64,000 bases of DNA from JBLIRR01 sp049472395 (GCA_049472395.1 JBLIRR010000026.1:25989-89988), one strand, 5' to 3'. Positions 9,063-17,775 are shown, counted from the first letter of the stretch. Numbers and translations are program-made. The notes: generated by a model from the letters alone, not told the origin.

Positions 9063-9626
9063 ATGACCACAACAATCTATAATCAAATGAGTTTGTCGAC
9101 TATAAAAGATCATGACAACTGGTATGTAGTGCAGACCCTGACAAAAAAAGAACATCATATGAAAGATATAATAGATAATATATTTGATAATTATTTCAAT
9201 ATATTAATACCCTCAAAAGAGATTTTGCATACCCAAAATGGTGTACTTAAAAAAATAATATGTCCTTTATTTCCTGGTTATCTCTTTTTATATAATAAAA
9301 TAAATACTTTTATTCAAAAATTAGATTCTATAAAAAGAAATCATTATCTAAGACCAGTATGCTTTGATAATACACCAGCTAAGATTAGACCTGAAGAAAT
9401 GGAATATTTACAAACTATTACTAATGAACAAGGAATAGTACCTCTGTCACAAGGTATTTTTCATGAGGGTGATAATGTGAGAATATTAGAGGGACCCTTA
9501 AAAAATTTAACCGGAAAAATCTTATTTATAAACAAGAAGAAGCATAAGGCTAAAGTAAATATTAAACTGTTCAATCGAGAAATTAATATTGTTCTAGGAT
9601 TAAATTTGATGAGAGAGGTATATTAG
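9063..9626 (+). CDS. NusG-family processive antiterminator (RfaH/UpxY/LoaP type)
   Basis: A 187-residue NusG paralogue. The N-terminal NGN domain (about 15-115) opens with DNWYVVQTL and carries the FPGYLFLY stretch typical of these proteins. A C-terminal KOW domain (about 130-185) contains EGDNVRILEGPLKNLTGKI. Family members bind elongating RNA polymerase and suppress termination in long operons for capsules or polyketides. I chose the ATG at 9063, with GGGAGGA immediately upstream, over an in-frame ATG at 9003 that lacks a site. It is the first gene after the sigma-54 promoter and before about 51 kb of co-directional genes, so its likely job is read-through of that operon. Housekeeping NusG is unlikely given this context. 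Confidence 0.85.
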   Translation: MTTTIYNQMSLSTIKDHDNWYVVQTLTKKEHHMKDIIDNIFDNYFNILIPSKEILHTQNGVLKKIICPLFPGYLFLYNKINTFIQKLDSIKRNHYLRPVCFDNTPAKIRPEEMEYLQTITNEQGIVPLSQGIFHEGDNVRILEGPLKNLTGKILFINKKKHKAKVNIKLFNREINIVLGLNLMREVY

Positions 9627-9688
9627 GGATTCACCAGTTGAGGGTGTTCGGACTAATAATGTATAAGTAATGAATATGAATATGGAGT

Positions 9689-9708
9689 TGTATCCTTAAT
9701 CGGATACA
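9689..9708. promoter_or_regulatory. Hairpin between the antiterminator gene and the cluster
   Basis: TGTATCC (9689-9695) and GGATACA (9702-9708) form a perfect 7-bp stem around a 6-base loop, followed by a run of A on the + strand. Read on the minus strand it resembles an intrinsic terminator (stem plus T7). On the + strand it could be an RNA element for the antiterminator encoded just upstream. Function is not shown. Confidence 0.4.
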
Positions 9709-9730
9709 AAAAAATAAAAGGAATAATTTT

Positions 9731-10585
9731 ATGAGTATCAAGACTATTGCTATTATAGGTGCAGGAGTTATGGGAAGCGATGTTGCGCTCGATTTAGCCT
9801 GCCATAACCTCAAGGTCATCCTGAAGGACATCAATGATGATATTCTGGAAAAATCAAAGGAAAGGATCAAAGAGACTTTTCGCATGGTTCAATTTATGAA
9901 AAAAGAGTTCAAGGATATCAGTCTTAATTCTTTTTCCCACAATCTTCATTTTACTACAGAGTACAAGGGATTTGAGCAGGTTGACCTTGTCATAGAAAAT
10001 ATCACGGAAGAATGGTCTGTAAAGAAGCGCGTATATCAGGAGTTAAAAGATATCTGTACTTCTTCTCCTTATTATGCGGTGAATACCAGTTGTATATCAA
10101 TTACCCTTGTGGCCTCGCTCTTGCCTGCCCCGGACAAGGTAATCGGGGTTCATTTTATGAATCCTGTTCCTTTGAAAAAAATGGTAGAGACAATCAGGGG
10201 ATTTCATACCTCAAAAGAAACCGAAGAGGTGATAGTAGAATTCTTGAAATCAATTGGGAAGAATCCTATTGTGGTCAATGACTTACCCGGATTTGTAGCA
10301 AACCGTCTCTCTCACCTTTTTATGAATGAAGCTGCCTTTTTGGTTCAGGATCAAGTAGCAACCCCAGCGAAGATTGATATTATTTTTAAGCAGGCATATG
10401 GGCATAAAATGGGGCCCTTAGAAACAGCTGATCTAATTGGTTTGGATACAGTGGTAAAGTCACTGGAAGTCTTATATGAAAGTTATCAAGATCCGAAGTT
10501 TCGATGTTGCCCCTTATTAAAGAAGATGGTTCATGCCGGATTATTAGGGAAAAAGTCGGGTAAAGGTTTCTATGAGTATAAATAA
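9731..10585 (+). CDS. 3-hydroxyacyl dehydrogenase, FkbK type
   Basis: A 284-residue NAD-dependent 3-hydroxyacyl-CoA dehydrogenase-like enzyme. The nucleotide-binding loop is visible near the N-terminus (IIGAGVMGSD), the catalytic His lies in GVHFMNPVP, and the C-terminal helical domain ends in GKKSGKGFYEY. Such enzymes usually act on acyl-CoA, but here it directly precedes FkbH-, FkbJ- and FkbI-type genes. In that set it would oxidise glyceryl-ACP at C3 on the way to hydroxymalonyl-ACP. The length fits the family and AAAAGGAA precedes the start. The fkb-like role is inferred from the four-gene context. Confidence 0.85.
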   Translation: MSIKTIAIIGAGVMGSDVALDLACHNLKVILKDINDDILEKSKERIKETFRMVQFMKKEFKDISLNSFSHNLHFTTEYKGFEQVDLVIENITEEWSVKKRVYQELKDICTSSPYYAVNTSCISITLVASLLPAPDKVIGVHFMNPVPLKKMVETIRGFHTSKETEEVIVEFLKSIGKNPIVVNDLPGFVANRLSHLFMNEAAFLVQDQVATPAKIDIIFKQAYGHKMGPLETADLIGLDTVVKSLEVLYESYQDPKFRCCPLLKKMVHAGLLGKKSGKGFYEYK

Positions 10586-10611
10586 TAGGATAAAATCTTT
10601 TAATTTTTTAC

Positions 10612-11685
10612 ATGGAACATAAAATGATTGATCAAGAATTACAAGAAAACATAGAAGGGAAAGAGATAAAGTGTGTTATATGGGACTTAGATAATACCCT
10701 TTGGGATGGAACAATCGTGGAAGATGATGACGTGAGATTAAAACCTGGGATTATAGATACTATTAAAGAATTGGATTCCCGCGGTATTTTACATTCAATT
10801 GCAAGTAAAAATAATCATGATGATGGCATCAAAAAATTAAAAGAGCTTGGGATAGCAGAGTATTTTCTTTATCCTGAAATTAATTGGAATGCAAAATCAG
10901 TATCAATCGCAAAGATTCAGAAAAACTTAAATATTGGCATTGATGCAATGATGTTTATCGATGATCAGCCCTTTGAGCGAGATGAGGTAAAAAATGTCCA
11001 TGAACATATCACGTGCGTTGATTCATTTGAAATCCCTAATCTTCTTTCGCATAAAAGATTAAATCCTCGTTTTATAACTATAGATTCGAAACGACGAAGA
11101 CAAATGTATATTGAAGAAATAAAGAGAAAGAAAGAGGAGGAAATTTTTGAGGGCACACCCGATAAGTTTTTAGCAACACTCAACTTAAAGTTTATTATTC
11201 ATGAAGCACGGGAAGAAGATTTAAAACGGGCAGAGGAACTCACCGTGAGGACTAATCAACTTAATGCCACAGGGGTAACATATACGTATGAACAGTTAAA
11301 TGCCTTTCGCACATCTCAAAACTACATTGTATTAATATGTGAATTAACAGATGTATATGGCTCATATGGAAAGATCGGATTGGCGTTAATTGAAAAAAAG
11401 CAGACTCATTGGCATTTAAAATTACTTTTAATGTCCTGCCGTGTTATGGCCCGAGGTGTTGGGACGGTTTTACTCAATTATATTATGAATGAAGCGAAAA
11501 AGGAAGGTAAAAAGCTGTTGGCCGATTTTAAAAAGACAAGCAGGAATAAAATGATGTATGTTTCTTATAAAATGGCCAACTTTAAAGAAATACAGTCAGA
11601 AGATGATACATACATTCTTTTTGAAAACGATCTATCCATTATTCAAAAATACCCACCATATATTAAATTAATCATTGAGCGTTAA
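10612..11685 (+). CDS. FkbH-type HAD glyceryl transferase/phosphatase
   Basis: A 357-residue HAD-IIIC protein. The HAD motif is WDLDNTLWDG (D25 and D27), with a second conserved stretch FIDDQPFERDEV. The C-terminal GNAT-like part contains LLLMSCRVMARGVG, whose Cys matches the residue thought to carry the glyceryl group in FkbH/OzmB-type enzymes. These enzymes take the three-carbon unit from 1,3-bisphosphoglycerate, dephosphorylate it and load it on a dedicated ACP. An alternative ATG at 10624 has a weak GGA site and could be the true start. It sits between the FkbK- and FkbJ-type genes, which supports the pathway assignment. Confidence 0.9.
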   Translation: MEHKMIDQELQENIEGKEIKCVIWDLDNTLWDGTIVEDDDVRLKPGIIDTIKELDSRGILHSIASKNNHDDGIKKLKELGIAEYFLYPEINWNAKSVSIAKIQKNLNIGIDAMMFIDDQPFERDEVKNVHEHITCVDSFEIPNLLSHKRLNPRFITIDSKRRRQMYIEEIKRKKEEEIFEGTPDKFLATLNLKFIIHEAREEDLKRAEELTVRTNQLNATGVTYTYEQLNAFRTSQNYIVLICELTDVYGSYGKIGLALIEKKQTHWHLKLLLMSCRVMARGVGTVLLNYIMNEAKKEGKKLLADFKKTSRNKMMYVSYKMANFKEIQSEDDTYILFENDLSIIQKYPPYIKLIIER

Positions 11686-11807
11686 GAAGCATTAACGTAA
11701 ACCGCACGTTTTCATATTACACATAATAAATTCCAAAGAGTTCTGGTGGAATTAGATATATCATCCATAGAGTGAATAAAAAAAGCTTTGTTAAGGGAGT
11801 ACTATTT

Positions 11808-12065
11808 ATGGAAACAAGCAAAAAGATACGAGAATACATAGAAAGCAATTTAGTGGTGTTTGATGAAGATCCGACCTTTTCTGACAGTGACAATATTTTT
11901 GCTATGGGATTTGTAAACTCACTCTTTGCAATGAAACTCCTCAACTTTATTGAAAATGAATTTGATATCAAAGTGGATAATGAGGATATTGTCATCTCCA
12001 ACTTTAGCTCAGTGAATAATATTATGAAATTGATTGAGAAAAAGAAGGGGGTGATGGCTATATGA
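11808..12065 (+). CDS. FkbJ-type acyl carrier protein
   Basis: An 85-residue free carrier protein. The phosphopantetheine Ser is S38 in the motif FVNSLFAMKLLNF. The VNSLFA form, with Asn in place of the common Asp, is typical of the dedicated glyceryl/hydroxymalonyl/methoxymalonyl carriers. The ATG at 11808 follows AAGGGAG at good spacing; an upstream in-frame GTG at 11772 lacks such a site. The stop overlaps the start of the next gene (ATGA), implying translational coupling to the FkbI-type dehydrogenase. Confidence 0.85.
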   Translation: METSKKIREYIESNLVVFDEDPTFSDSDNIFAMGFVNSLFAMKLLNFIENEFDIKVDNEDIVISNFSSVNNIMKLIEKKKGVMAI

Positions 12066-13204
12066 ATCAAGCTGAAAATATCATACATCAAGCAAAAGAG
12101 TTTGCGGATAAAAATATTCGCCCTTTTGCCGCTCAATTTGAACTAGAGGAAAAAATTCCTCCTTCCTTAATAAAAAAAATGGCTGAAAGAGGTTACCTCG
12201 CCGCTCCTTTTCCTAAAGAATATTGTGGATTGGGATTAAATCCCGTGTCTTATGGCATATTTACAGAAGAAATAGGCAAGGCGGACTCATGTACACGGGT
12301 TTTATTAACAGTGCATACGTCGCTGGTAGGTGAGACATTACTGCGTTGGGGATCGGAGGAGCAAAAGAAGAAGTATATTCCCTCCATGGCTAAAGGTGAA
12401 ACAATTGCTGCTTTTGGTTTGACCGAGCCTGAGGTGGGGAGCGATGCAGGAAATATTCAAACAAGTTATTATAAAAAGAATGATAAGTTCATTATAAATG
12501 GGAGAAAAAAGTGGATTTCTTTGGGGGATATTGCTGATCTCATTTTAGTGGCAGCTTCTAACGATGGAAAAGTAAGTACTTTTTTGGTGGAAAGAAAATT
12601 TGGTGGCGTTACAACAAAACCCATTAAAGGGCTATTAGCCGGAAAAGCAACTCATATAGCTGAAATCGGGCTTAATAATGTTGAGGTTCCCGAAGAGAAC
12701 CTGCTGGGCAAATTAGGGGAAGGATTTGCATATATTATTAATACGGCACTTGATTATGGAAGGTATAGTATTGCATGGGCTGGTGTAGCTATTGCACAAG
12801 CAGCTATAGAGCAGATGGTAACCTATGCAAGAACACGGAGCCAATTTGGTAAGAAACTATGCAATTTTCAATTGATTCAGGGGATTATCGCTGATGCAAT
12901 TACCAAGGTGCACGCTGCTCGCGCATTATGTTTACGTGCCGGCCAATTACGAGAAAATAAAGATAAAGATGCGATTATGGAAACAACCATAGCGAAATAT
13001 TTTACATCTAAAATTGCAATGCAGGTCACTACAGAGGCTGTGCAGGTGCTCGGTGGTAACGGTTGTTATAACAAATATCCTGTGGAGCGTTTATTTCGTG
13101 AAGCAAAGGTGTTGGAAATCATTGAAGGCACATCTCAAATTCAGCAGGAGATCATCTCACGGTATGGACTGAGGAAATATTACAAACCAAGTTTGAAAGT
13201 ATAA
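12062..13204 (+). CDS. Acyl-ACP dehydrogenase, FkbI type
   Basis: A 380-residue flavoprotein of the acyl-CoA dehydrogenase family. FAD/substrate motifs include FGLTEPEVGSDAG and KWISLGDIAD; the C-terminal arm has GGNGCYNKYPVERLFREAK and IIEGTSQIQ. In methoxymalonyl/hydroxymalonyl pathways, FkbI-type enzymes oxidise C2 of the glyceryl-ACP intermediate together with FkbK. It overlaps the ACP gene by four bases. The fkbG-type O-methyltransferase that usually completes the set is absent nearby and I see none in the window, so the extender is expected to be hydroxymalonyl-ACP. The second acyl-CoA dehydrogenase at 51050 is a different subtype. Confidence 0.88.
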   Translation: MNQAENIIHQAKEFADKNIRPFAAQFELEEKIPPSLIKKMAERGYLAAPFPKEYCGLGLNPVSYGIFTEEIGKADSCTRVLLTVHTSLVGETLLRWGSEEQKKKYIPSMAKGETIAAFGLTEPEVGSDAGNIQTSYYKKNDKFIINGRKKWISLGDIADLILVAASNDGKVSTFLVERKFGGVTTKPIKGLLAGKATHIAEIGLNNVEVPEENLLGKLGEGFAYIINTALDYGRYSIAWAGVAIAQAAIEQMVTYARTRSQFGKKLCNFQLIQGIIADAITKVHAARALCLRAGQLRENKDKDAIMETTIAKYFTSKIAMQVTTEAVQVLGGNGCYNKYPVERLFREAKVLEIIEGTSQIQQEIISRYGLRKYYKPSLKV

Positions 13205-13213
13205 GGAGTGAAA

Positions 13214-14278
13214 ATGAAAAAGACGTTTTTAAGAGCCGTTGCCCATTATATTCCATCTGGGCGTTTTACAAATGAACAGATTCTTGTACCTTTTATAGAA
13301 ATAAATAAAGATCGTTTTAGCAAAGAAGATATGGATTTTTTATCGTATGGTTGTCAGAGAAAATTTGAATTCTTAGGCGTGGAATCCAGATCTTATTGCG
13401 AAGGTAATGATTCGGCGGTGAGTATGGCTACTAAAGTTGCCTTGTCTGCTATAAAGAAAGCTGATCTTCAACCAGATCAAATAGATTGTATTCTTTTTTC
13501 AGCAGTGAGTAATCCTTTTAGAGAACCTTCATTTGCAACAGTATTGGCCCATGAGATCGGAGTCAAACATGGAGATTTTTTTGATATCAATGATACATGC
13601 AATGGATTTTTAAAAAGCGTTGAAATTGCACAATTCTATATAACTGGTGGAAAATATAAAAATATATTGATTGTCGCCAGTGAAAATCCGTATGAAATGG
13701 GTGGTGGTATGGGAGAAACCCAGGCCATTGAGGAAGTAAAAGATATAGATCATAAGTTTTCAACATTTTTTGCCGGAAGCGGAGCTGGTGCACTGATTCT
13801 GTGCAGTGAGGGAGAAGGGGGTGAGATAATCGAATATTTTCAATCACGGACATCAGACAATTGGGATTTAGCATTTTATACCCTCCCCGGCATTTCACTT
13901 CCCAAAACAAAACATGAAAAAATATTGCCGGGGATGTGGGCGGATCCCTATAGTATTTCCGCGTTGATAATAGACAATATGCCTCATTTTATAATAGAGA
14001 ATCTGGAAACAAAGAACATCAATGTAAACGATATTGATCTGTTTTTCACTCATCAGTTAGGGGATAATGTGACATTTGCCACTCTCGACAAAATGGGTGT
14101 TGATCGAAAAAAGGCACCTATACATACCTTTAAGGAGTTTGGGAATTTAGCTGCAGCGAATCTTCCGGTATCACTCGGCATAGCAAATGATAAGGGGCTC
14201 ATCAACAAAGGAGATACTATTTTATTGATGAGCAGTGCATGCGGGCTTACTTATTCGTGTTTATATTTGAAATGGTAA
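13214..14278 (+). CDS. KAS III-like ketosynthase/acyltransferase (copy 1)
   Basis: A thiolase-fold enzyme related to 3-oxoacyl-ACP synthase III. The triad is complete: C129 in NDTCNGF, H280 in THQLGDN and N311 in FGNLAAAN, so condensation chemistry is possible, unlike CerJ/ChlB3-type acyltransferases that carry Asp in the last position. The ATG at 13214 has AAGGAG five bases upstream and is preferred over a GTG at 13208 inside that site. A clear paralogue lies at 59484-60554. Each copy is close to a DUF2889-like gene and a free ACP, so it is more likely a pathway enzyme that loads or extends acyl-ACP than housekeeping FabH. Substrate is unknown. Confidence 0.85.
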   Translation: MKKTFLRAVAHYIPSGRFTNEQILVPFIEINKDRFSKEDMDFLSYGCQRKFEFLGVESRSYCEGNDSAVSMATKVALSAIKKADLQPDQIDCILFSAVSNPFREPSFATVLAHEIGVKHGDFFDINDTCNGFLKSVEIAQFYITGGKYKNILIVASENPYEMGGGMGETQAIEEVKDIDHKFSTFFAGSGAGALILCSEGEGGEIIEYFQSRTSDNWDLAFYTLPGISLPKTKHEKILPGMWADPYSISALIIDNMPHFIIENLETKNINVNDIDLFFTHQLGDNVTFATLDKMGVDRKKAPIHTFKEFGNLAAANLPVSLGIANDKGLINKGDTILLMSSACGLTYSCLYLKW

Positions 14279-14296
14279 ATCCATAAAGGGGCAGTT

Positions 14297-15346
14297 ATGA
14301 AAACGATCGCGGTGATTGAGCCAAAATTATTACTAAATTCTATACAAAATAATGCTGATATAATTAATAATATAATAAATAATATAATAAATAATAATTT
14401 TTCGCTCATTGATGACACTACTCCAATGGCACGATACAGGGGTACGATAATTTATACATTAAAGGAAAGTAAGGGATTAACCATAATTGGATGGCAAAGA
14501 AATATCTTAAAGATCAGAGGTTATAGTTCAGCACCTGTTATTATCACTATGACCCTGGATGAATTTGGAAATATAAAACAGATAAGCCTTGATCCTTCTT
14601 TTAAAGGGAGCAAAGGAATTATTTGCTCTGCAAAGTATTTTAATACTACTATACAAAAATTACTTCATTTAAATATCGATAGAAATTTTCTCACAAAAAC
14701 AAAAACAGGAGATACTCATTGTTTTCATATTACAGAGGTATTACGCGGGATCTACACTTTCTACAATCTTTTCATACACAAATGGCAGAACGAGGCGCAA
14801 TCAACAGGAATCTATTTTGAAGAAGAAAGCATGAACGCCTATTCAGAGGATGCGACATTATATCTGACTGGAATACAAACCTATCAAAGCTCCAAATACC
14901 TTAGATATGCTTTGCGCTTTGAAGACATATATGAAAAAGTGTGTTTTGATCCCAATGGCATTATGCATATTTATGATGGTGTCAAAGCTGATTTTATCGT
15001 GGATGGAGAGTTAATCCGCAGTAAAATGATTACCATCAATTCCAGCCATAACAACTTCCCCAATATAACTGAATTTATTGTAGAATGTATGCCAATTCTC
15101 CAGAAGATAGTCGAACCTACAGGAAGGGTTAAAATATTTAACACAAATTTATATTTATTTGCACTGATTGGATTAATTACACAAGCAGTTGCCGTACACA
15201 TGTTGAGTGATAATTATAAATTTGTGTTTCACATTATTAATTCCTTACAAAGAATAAACAATATGCCAACGTGTATTGGAGGATTAAGGGATCAACAGGA
15301 AGCGGATAAATTTTTCCCCGATTTTAAATTTGCTCATATTTTTTAA
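14297..15346 (+). CDS. DUF2889-like protein (copy 1), function unknown
   Basis: A 349-residue protein with no catalytic motif I can name. Residues about 45-160 resemble DUF2889: an arginine-rich opening, a strand TMTLDEFGNIKQI, a Gly/Cys segment (SFKGSKGIICS) and DTHCFHITEVLRG, where the family has a GCTHL-like motif. The C-terminal half has a conserved stretch beginning KIFNTNLYLFALIGL and ending CIGG...ADKFFPDF. A full-length paralogue lies at 56695-57726 and shares these segments. Near the N-terminus a short DNA repeat encodes NNII units absent from the paralogue. It lies 18 bases after the KAS III-like gene, so the two are probably co-expressed. A role in handling ACP-bound acyl groups is a guess from context. 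Confidence 0.7.
   Translation: MKTIAVIEPKLLLNSIQNNADIINNIINNIINNNFSLIDDTTPMARYRGTIIYTLKESKGLTIIGWQRNILKIRGYSSAPVIITMTLDEFGNIKQISLDPSFKGSKGIICSAKYFNTTIQKLLHLNIDRNFLTKTKTGDTHCFHITEVLRGIYTFYNLFIHKWQNEAQSTGIYFEEESMNAYSEDATLYLTGIQTYQSSKYLRYALRFEDIYEKVCFDPNGIMHIYDGVKADFIVDGELIRSKMITINSSHNNFPNITEFIVECMPILQKIVEPTGRVKIFNTNLYLFALIGLITQAVAVHMLSDNYKFVFHIINSLQRINNMPTCIGGLRDQQEADKFFPDFKFAHIF
14366..14398 (+). repeat. 12-bp in-frame microrepeat within the DUF2889-like gene
   Basis: The 12-base unit AATAATATAATA occurs twice in tandem with a partial third copy. It encodes repeating Asn/Ile (NNII) near the protein N-terminus. As 12 is a multiple of three, copy-number change keeps the frame. The paralogue at 56695 lacks it, suggesting a recent local expansion. 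Confidence 0.7.
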
Positions 15347-15379
15347 AGCTAGTTTTTATTTCAAGGAGGGATCTGAAAT

Positions 15380-16276
15380 ATGGAATCAAGTCTAAAGAAT
15401 GATTATTACGAATTTATGAATGTATTGGGTGTATGTAAGAAACCACCTTTAGCCGCTTATTATACGAATAATAAACCTAATAAATATATAGGTCCCAAAG
15501 GCGGTTTTTATCCTGATATGCATGACATCAATGATTTTATAACGGGCAAAGTCGATGTTCAAGACAAAAGACACCATCAATGTATGTTTAGGTTTCTTGT
15601 AAGAACGCTGAACAAAGGCATTCCATCTGTATTTGATTATGATAACTTTGGTTGTTGCGGATGCCGATTTTATTTGGGATTTGTTTCTAACTTTCCAGAG
15701 TTTAACCGTTATTATTTGTCTACGGGAATACCCGGCTTTAGTGCGGGAGAGGGATTTGCTCCCAATCCGGATAAAGCTCAATGTTTTTTCGGTGCTCCAT
15801 TGGAAGGCAGAAAACCAGGGGGTAAATATGTAGTCTTTGAAAGATTTGAAAATGCACAAGAAGAGAATATTGATCTTATTATATTTTTTGCAGATCCGGA
15901 GATTATTTCAGGATTGATTGGATTAGTACGCTTCTCGAGCGATAATTATGATGTAATTGGAACAAATTTCTGTGCTGGGTGTGCATCTGTGTTTAGCTGG
16001 CCGATGAAATATAAAAGCATGGGGAAGGAAATGGCCGAATTAGGTACCTTTGATTTAGTATGCAGACCTTTCTTAGCCCCTAAAGAGATGACGCTGAGTA
16101 TACCGTATTCACTTTTTAAGAAAGTGCTCGGATCGTACAAAAATAGTTTCCTCACAAAGAAAAAAGAGAAAAAAGGCCCTCCGAATTGGTGGAGTTTCGC
16201 CAAGAAAAGAAGCAAGGGTATGAATACATCATTCATGTTTCGAATAGTGACTAAATTTATGGCAAGTAGGAAGTAG
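15380..16276 (+). CDS. DUF169-family protein
   Basis: A 298-residue protein resembling the DUF169/COG2043 family, widespread in anaerobes and archaea and without an established function. Visible features are a Cys-rich stretch FGCCGCRFYLGF, a GAPLEGRKPGGKYVVFERFE segment and a later conserved run FCAGCASVFSWPMKY. The Cys clusters could bind metal or a cofactor, but no known site is recognisable. The start has AAGGAGGG. It is co-directional between the DUF2889-like gene and the stand-alone AT and is presumably co-transcribed with the cluster. Whether it is a tailoring enzyme cannot be told. Confidence 0.65.
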   Translation: MESSLKNDYYEFMNVLGVCKKPPLAAYYTNNKPNKYIGPKGGFYPDMHDINDFITGKVDVQDKRHHQCMFRFLVRTLNKGIPSVFDYDNFGCCGCRFYLGFVSNFPEFNRYYLSTGIPGFSAGEGFAPNPDKAQCFFGAPLEGRKPGGKYVVFERFENAQEENIDLIIFFADPEIISGLIGLVRFSSDNYDVIGTNFCAGCASVFSWPMKYKSMGKEMAELGTFDLVCRPFLAPKEMTLSIPYSLFKKVLGSYKNSFLTKKKEKKGPPNWWSFAKKRSKGMNTSFMFRIVTKFMASRK

Positions 16277-16295
16277 GCACAATCATGGAGCTTCG

Positions 16296-16368
16296 CGATG
16301 CTGGTTAGTGGATGGTCGATACTGGATAAAGAATAAAGATATTCCTCTTATACCAGCATCCAGCATCG
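16296..16368. repeat. Inverted repeat in the gap before the AT gene
   Basis: CGATGCTGG (16296-16304) and CCAGCATCG (16360-16368) form 9-bp arms about 55 bases apart in the 192-base gap between the DUF169 gene and the AT gene, one of the two longest gaps inside the cluster. There is no T-run, so it is not a classical terminator. It may be a remnant of a small repeat element. Confidence 0.4.
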
Positions 16369-16468
16369 TTCTACCAAAAACTCATTTGTGAAGTTTTTGG
16401 AGTACGGCTAGTTAATTATAGATGTGAAATACAACAAAATCTCAAATACAATTGCAAGGGATAGTCAA

Positions 16469-17734
16469 ATGAATAAAATTGCATTATTATTTCCAGGGCA
16501 AGGAGCCCAGTATGTGGGAATGGGTAAAGAATTGTGTGAAAATTTCACAATTGCCGATCAGGTATGGCAGGCAGCCAATGACATCCTCGGTTTTAATTTG
16601 CAAAAAATATGTTTTGAAGGAGATCTCGAACAGTTGACTCACACAGAGAATGCCCAGCCCGCTTTGCTCACCACAAGTTATGCATATTATCAAGTATTGC
16701 TGTGCGAGCATGAGATTACGCCGGCTTTTTTCGCCGGCCATAGTCTTGGTGAATTTACGGCATTGGCGTGCGCGGGAGTGTTAAGTTTTAAAGATGCGTT
16801 GAAATTGGTAAGAAAACGAGGCCAGTTAATGAAAAAAGCCTCTGAATCCAATGCCGGAACCATGGCTGCTGTACTCGGAATGGATATAGAAATGCTTGAG
16901 GAAGAATGCACAAAGGTTTCACGCGAGGATTCGTTGGTGGTGATTTCCAATCATAATTCGCCTGAACAAGCTGTGATCTCAGGACATGAGAAAGCGATCT
17001 CAACGATGAGTGAGATAGTGGTTCAAAAAGGGGCTCGGTTAAAAAAATTAGAAGTGAGTGCTGCTTTTCATAGTCCTTTGATGAGAGAGGTTGCAGGAGA
17101 GTTTAAAGATGAGCTTCGACATTATCAATATAAAACACCCAACTACCCGATCATATCAAATGTTACGGGAGAGCCGCTGATCGATTCCACTCTATTCATT
17201 GATGAGTTAGCCCAACAGCTTATGAAATCGGTCCAGTGGGCCTCAACCATGAGATACTTGAAAGAGCAAGGAGTTACCATTTTTATCGATAGTGGGCCCA
17301 GGAAGATAGTGAAAAATTTAGCCATTAAAAATATACCCCAGGTTGCTGCTTATTCACTCGATGATGAAAATGACAGAAATAATCTACGAGAGATATTACC
17401 CCTTAAAAATCATAAGACTGCTCCAAACCTCGTGAGCAAATGCCTTGCTATCGCAGTCTGCACTCAAAATAGAAATTGGGATAATGATGAATATGAAAGA
17501 GGTGTGGTCAAGCCTTATCAACAAATTCAGAATTTACAGAATCAAATAGAAGAATCGGGTGAAGAGCCGGATAAGGGACAAATGCTCCACGCACTTACTA
17601 TGCTCCGGTCTATTTTTGAGACAAAAAAAACTCCTTTAAAGGAGCAAATCGAAAGGTTTCATCAGATTTTTGATCAGACGGGTAAGGGATTTCTTTTCCA
17701 CGACTTTGAAATGCCTCAAGAACAGAATAGTTAA
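16469..17734 (+). CDS. Stand-alone malonyl acyltransferase (trans-AT)
   Basis: A 421-residue FabD-like acyltransferase that should load malonyl units onto AT-less PKS proteins. It begins LLFPGQGAQYVGMG, has the catalytic Ser in GHSLGEFTA, and carries AAFHSPLM, the AFHS form seen in malonyl-specific enzymes. Beyond the AT fold (about 290 residues) there is a C-terminal extension of some 110 residues with the pattern AIAVCTQNRNW and GQMLHALTML, which I recall from stand-alone trans-AT proteins. The ATG at 16469 follows AAGGG at good spacing; an upstream GTG at 16424 is less likely. The AT-less proteins at 25567 and 30365 are the obvious clients. Confidence 0.9.
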   Translation: MNKIALLFPGQGAQYVGMGKELCENFTIADQVWQAANDILGFNLQKICFEGDLEQLTHTENAQPALLTTSYAYYQVLLCEHEITPAFFAGHSLGEFTALACAGVLSFKDALKLVRKRGQLMKKASESNAGTMAAVLGMDIEMLEEECTKVSREDSLVVISNHNSPEQAVISGHEKAISTMSEIVVQKGARLKKLEVSAAFHSPLMREVAGEFKDELRHYQYKTPNYPIISNVTGEPLIDSTLFIDELAQQLMKSVQWASTMRYLKEQGVTIFIDSGPRKIVKNLAIKNIPQVAAYSLDDENDRNNLREILPLKNHKTAPNLVSKCLAIAVCTQNRNWDNDEYERGVVKPYQQIQNLQNQIEESGEEPDKGQMLHALTMLRSIFETKKTPLKEQIERFHQIFDQTGKGFLFHDFEMPQEQNS

Positions 17735-17775
17735 CTCAACTTAATTTAAATAAAACTATAATGGAGTGTATCACT

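Noticed and set aside
13214..14278. Housekeeping FabH
   Set aside because: A paralogue sits in the same cluster, both lie beside ACP and DUF2889-like genes, and the active-site contexts differ from standard FabH.
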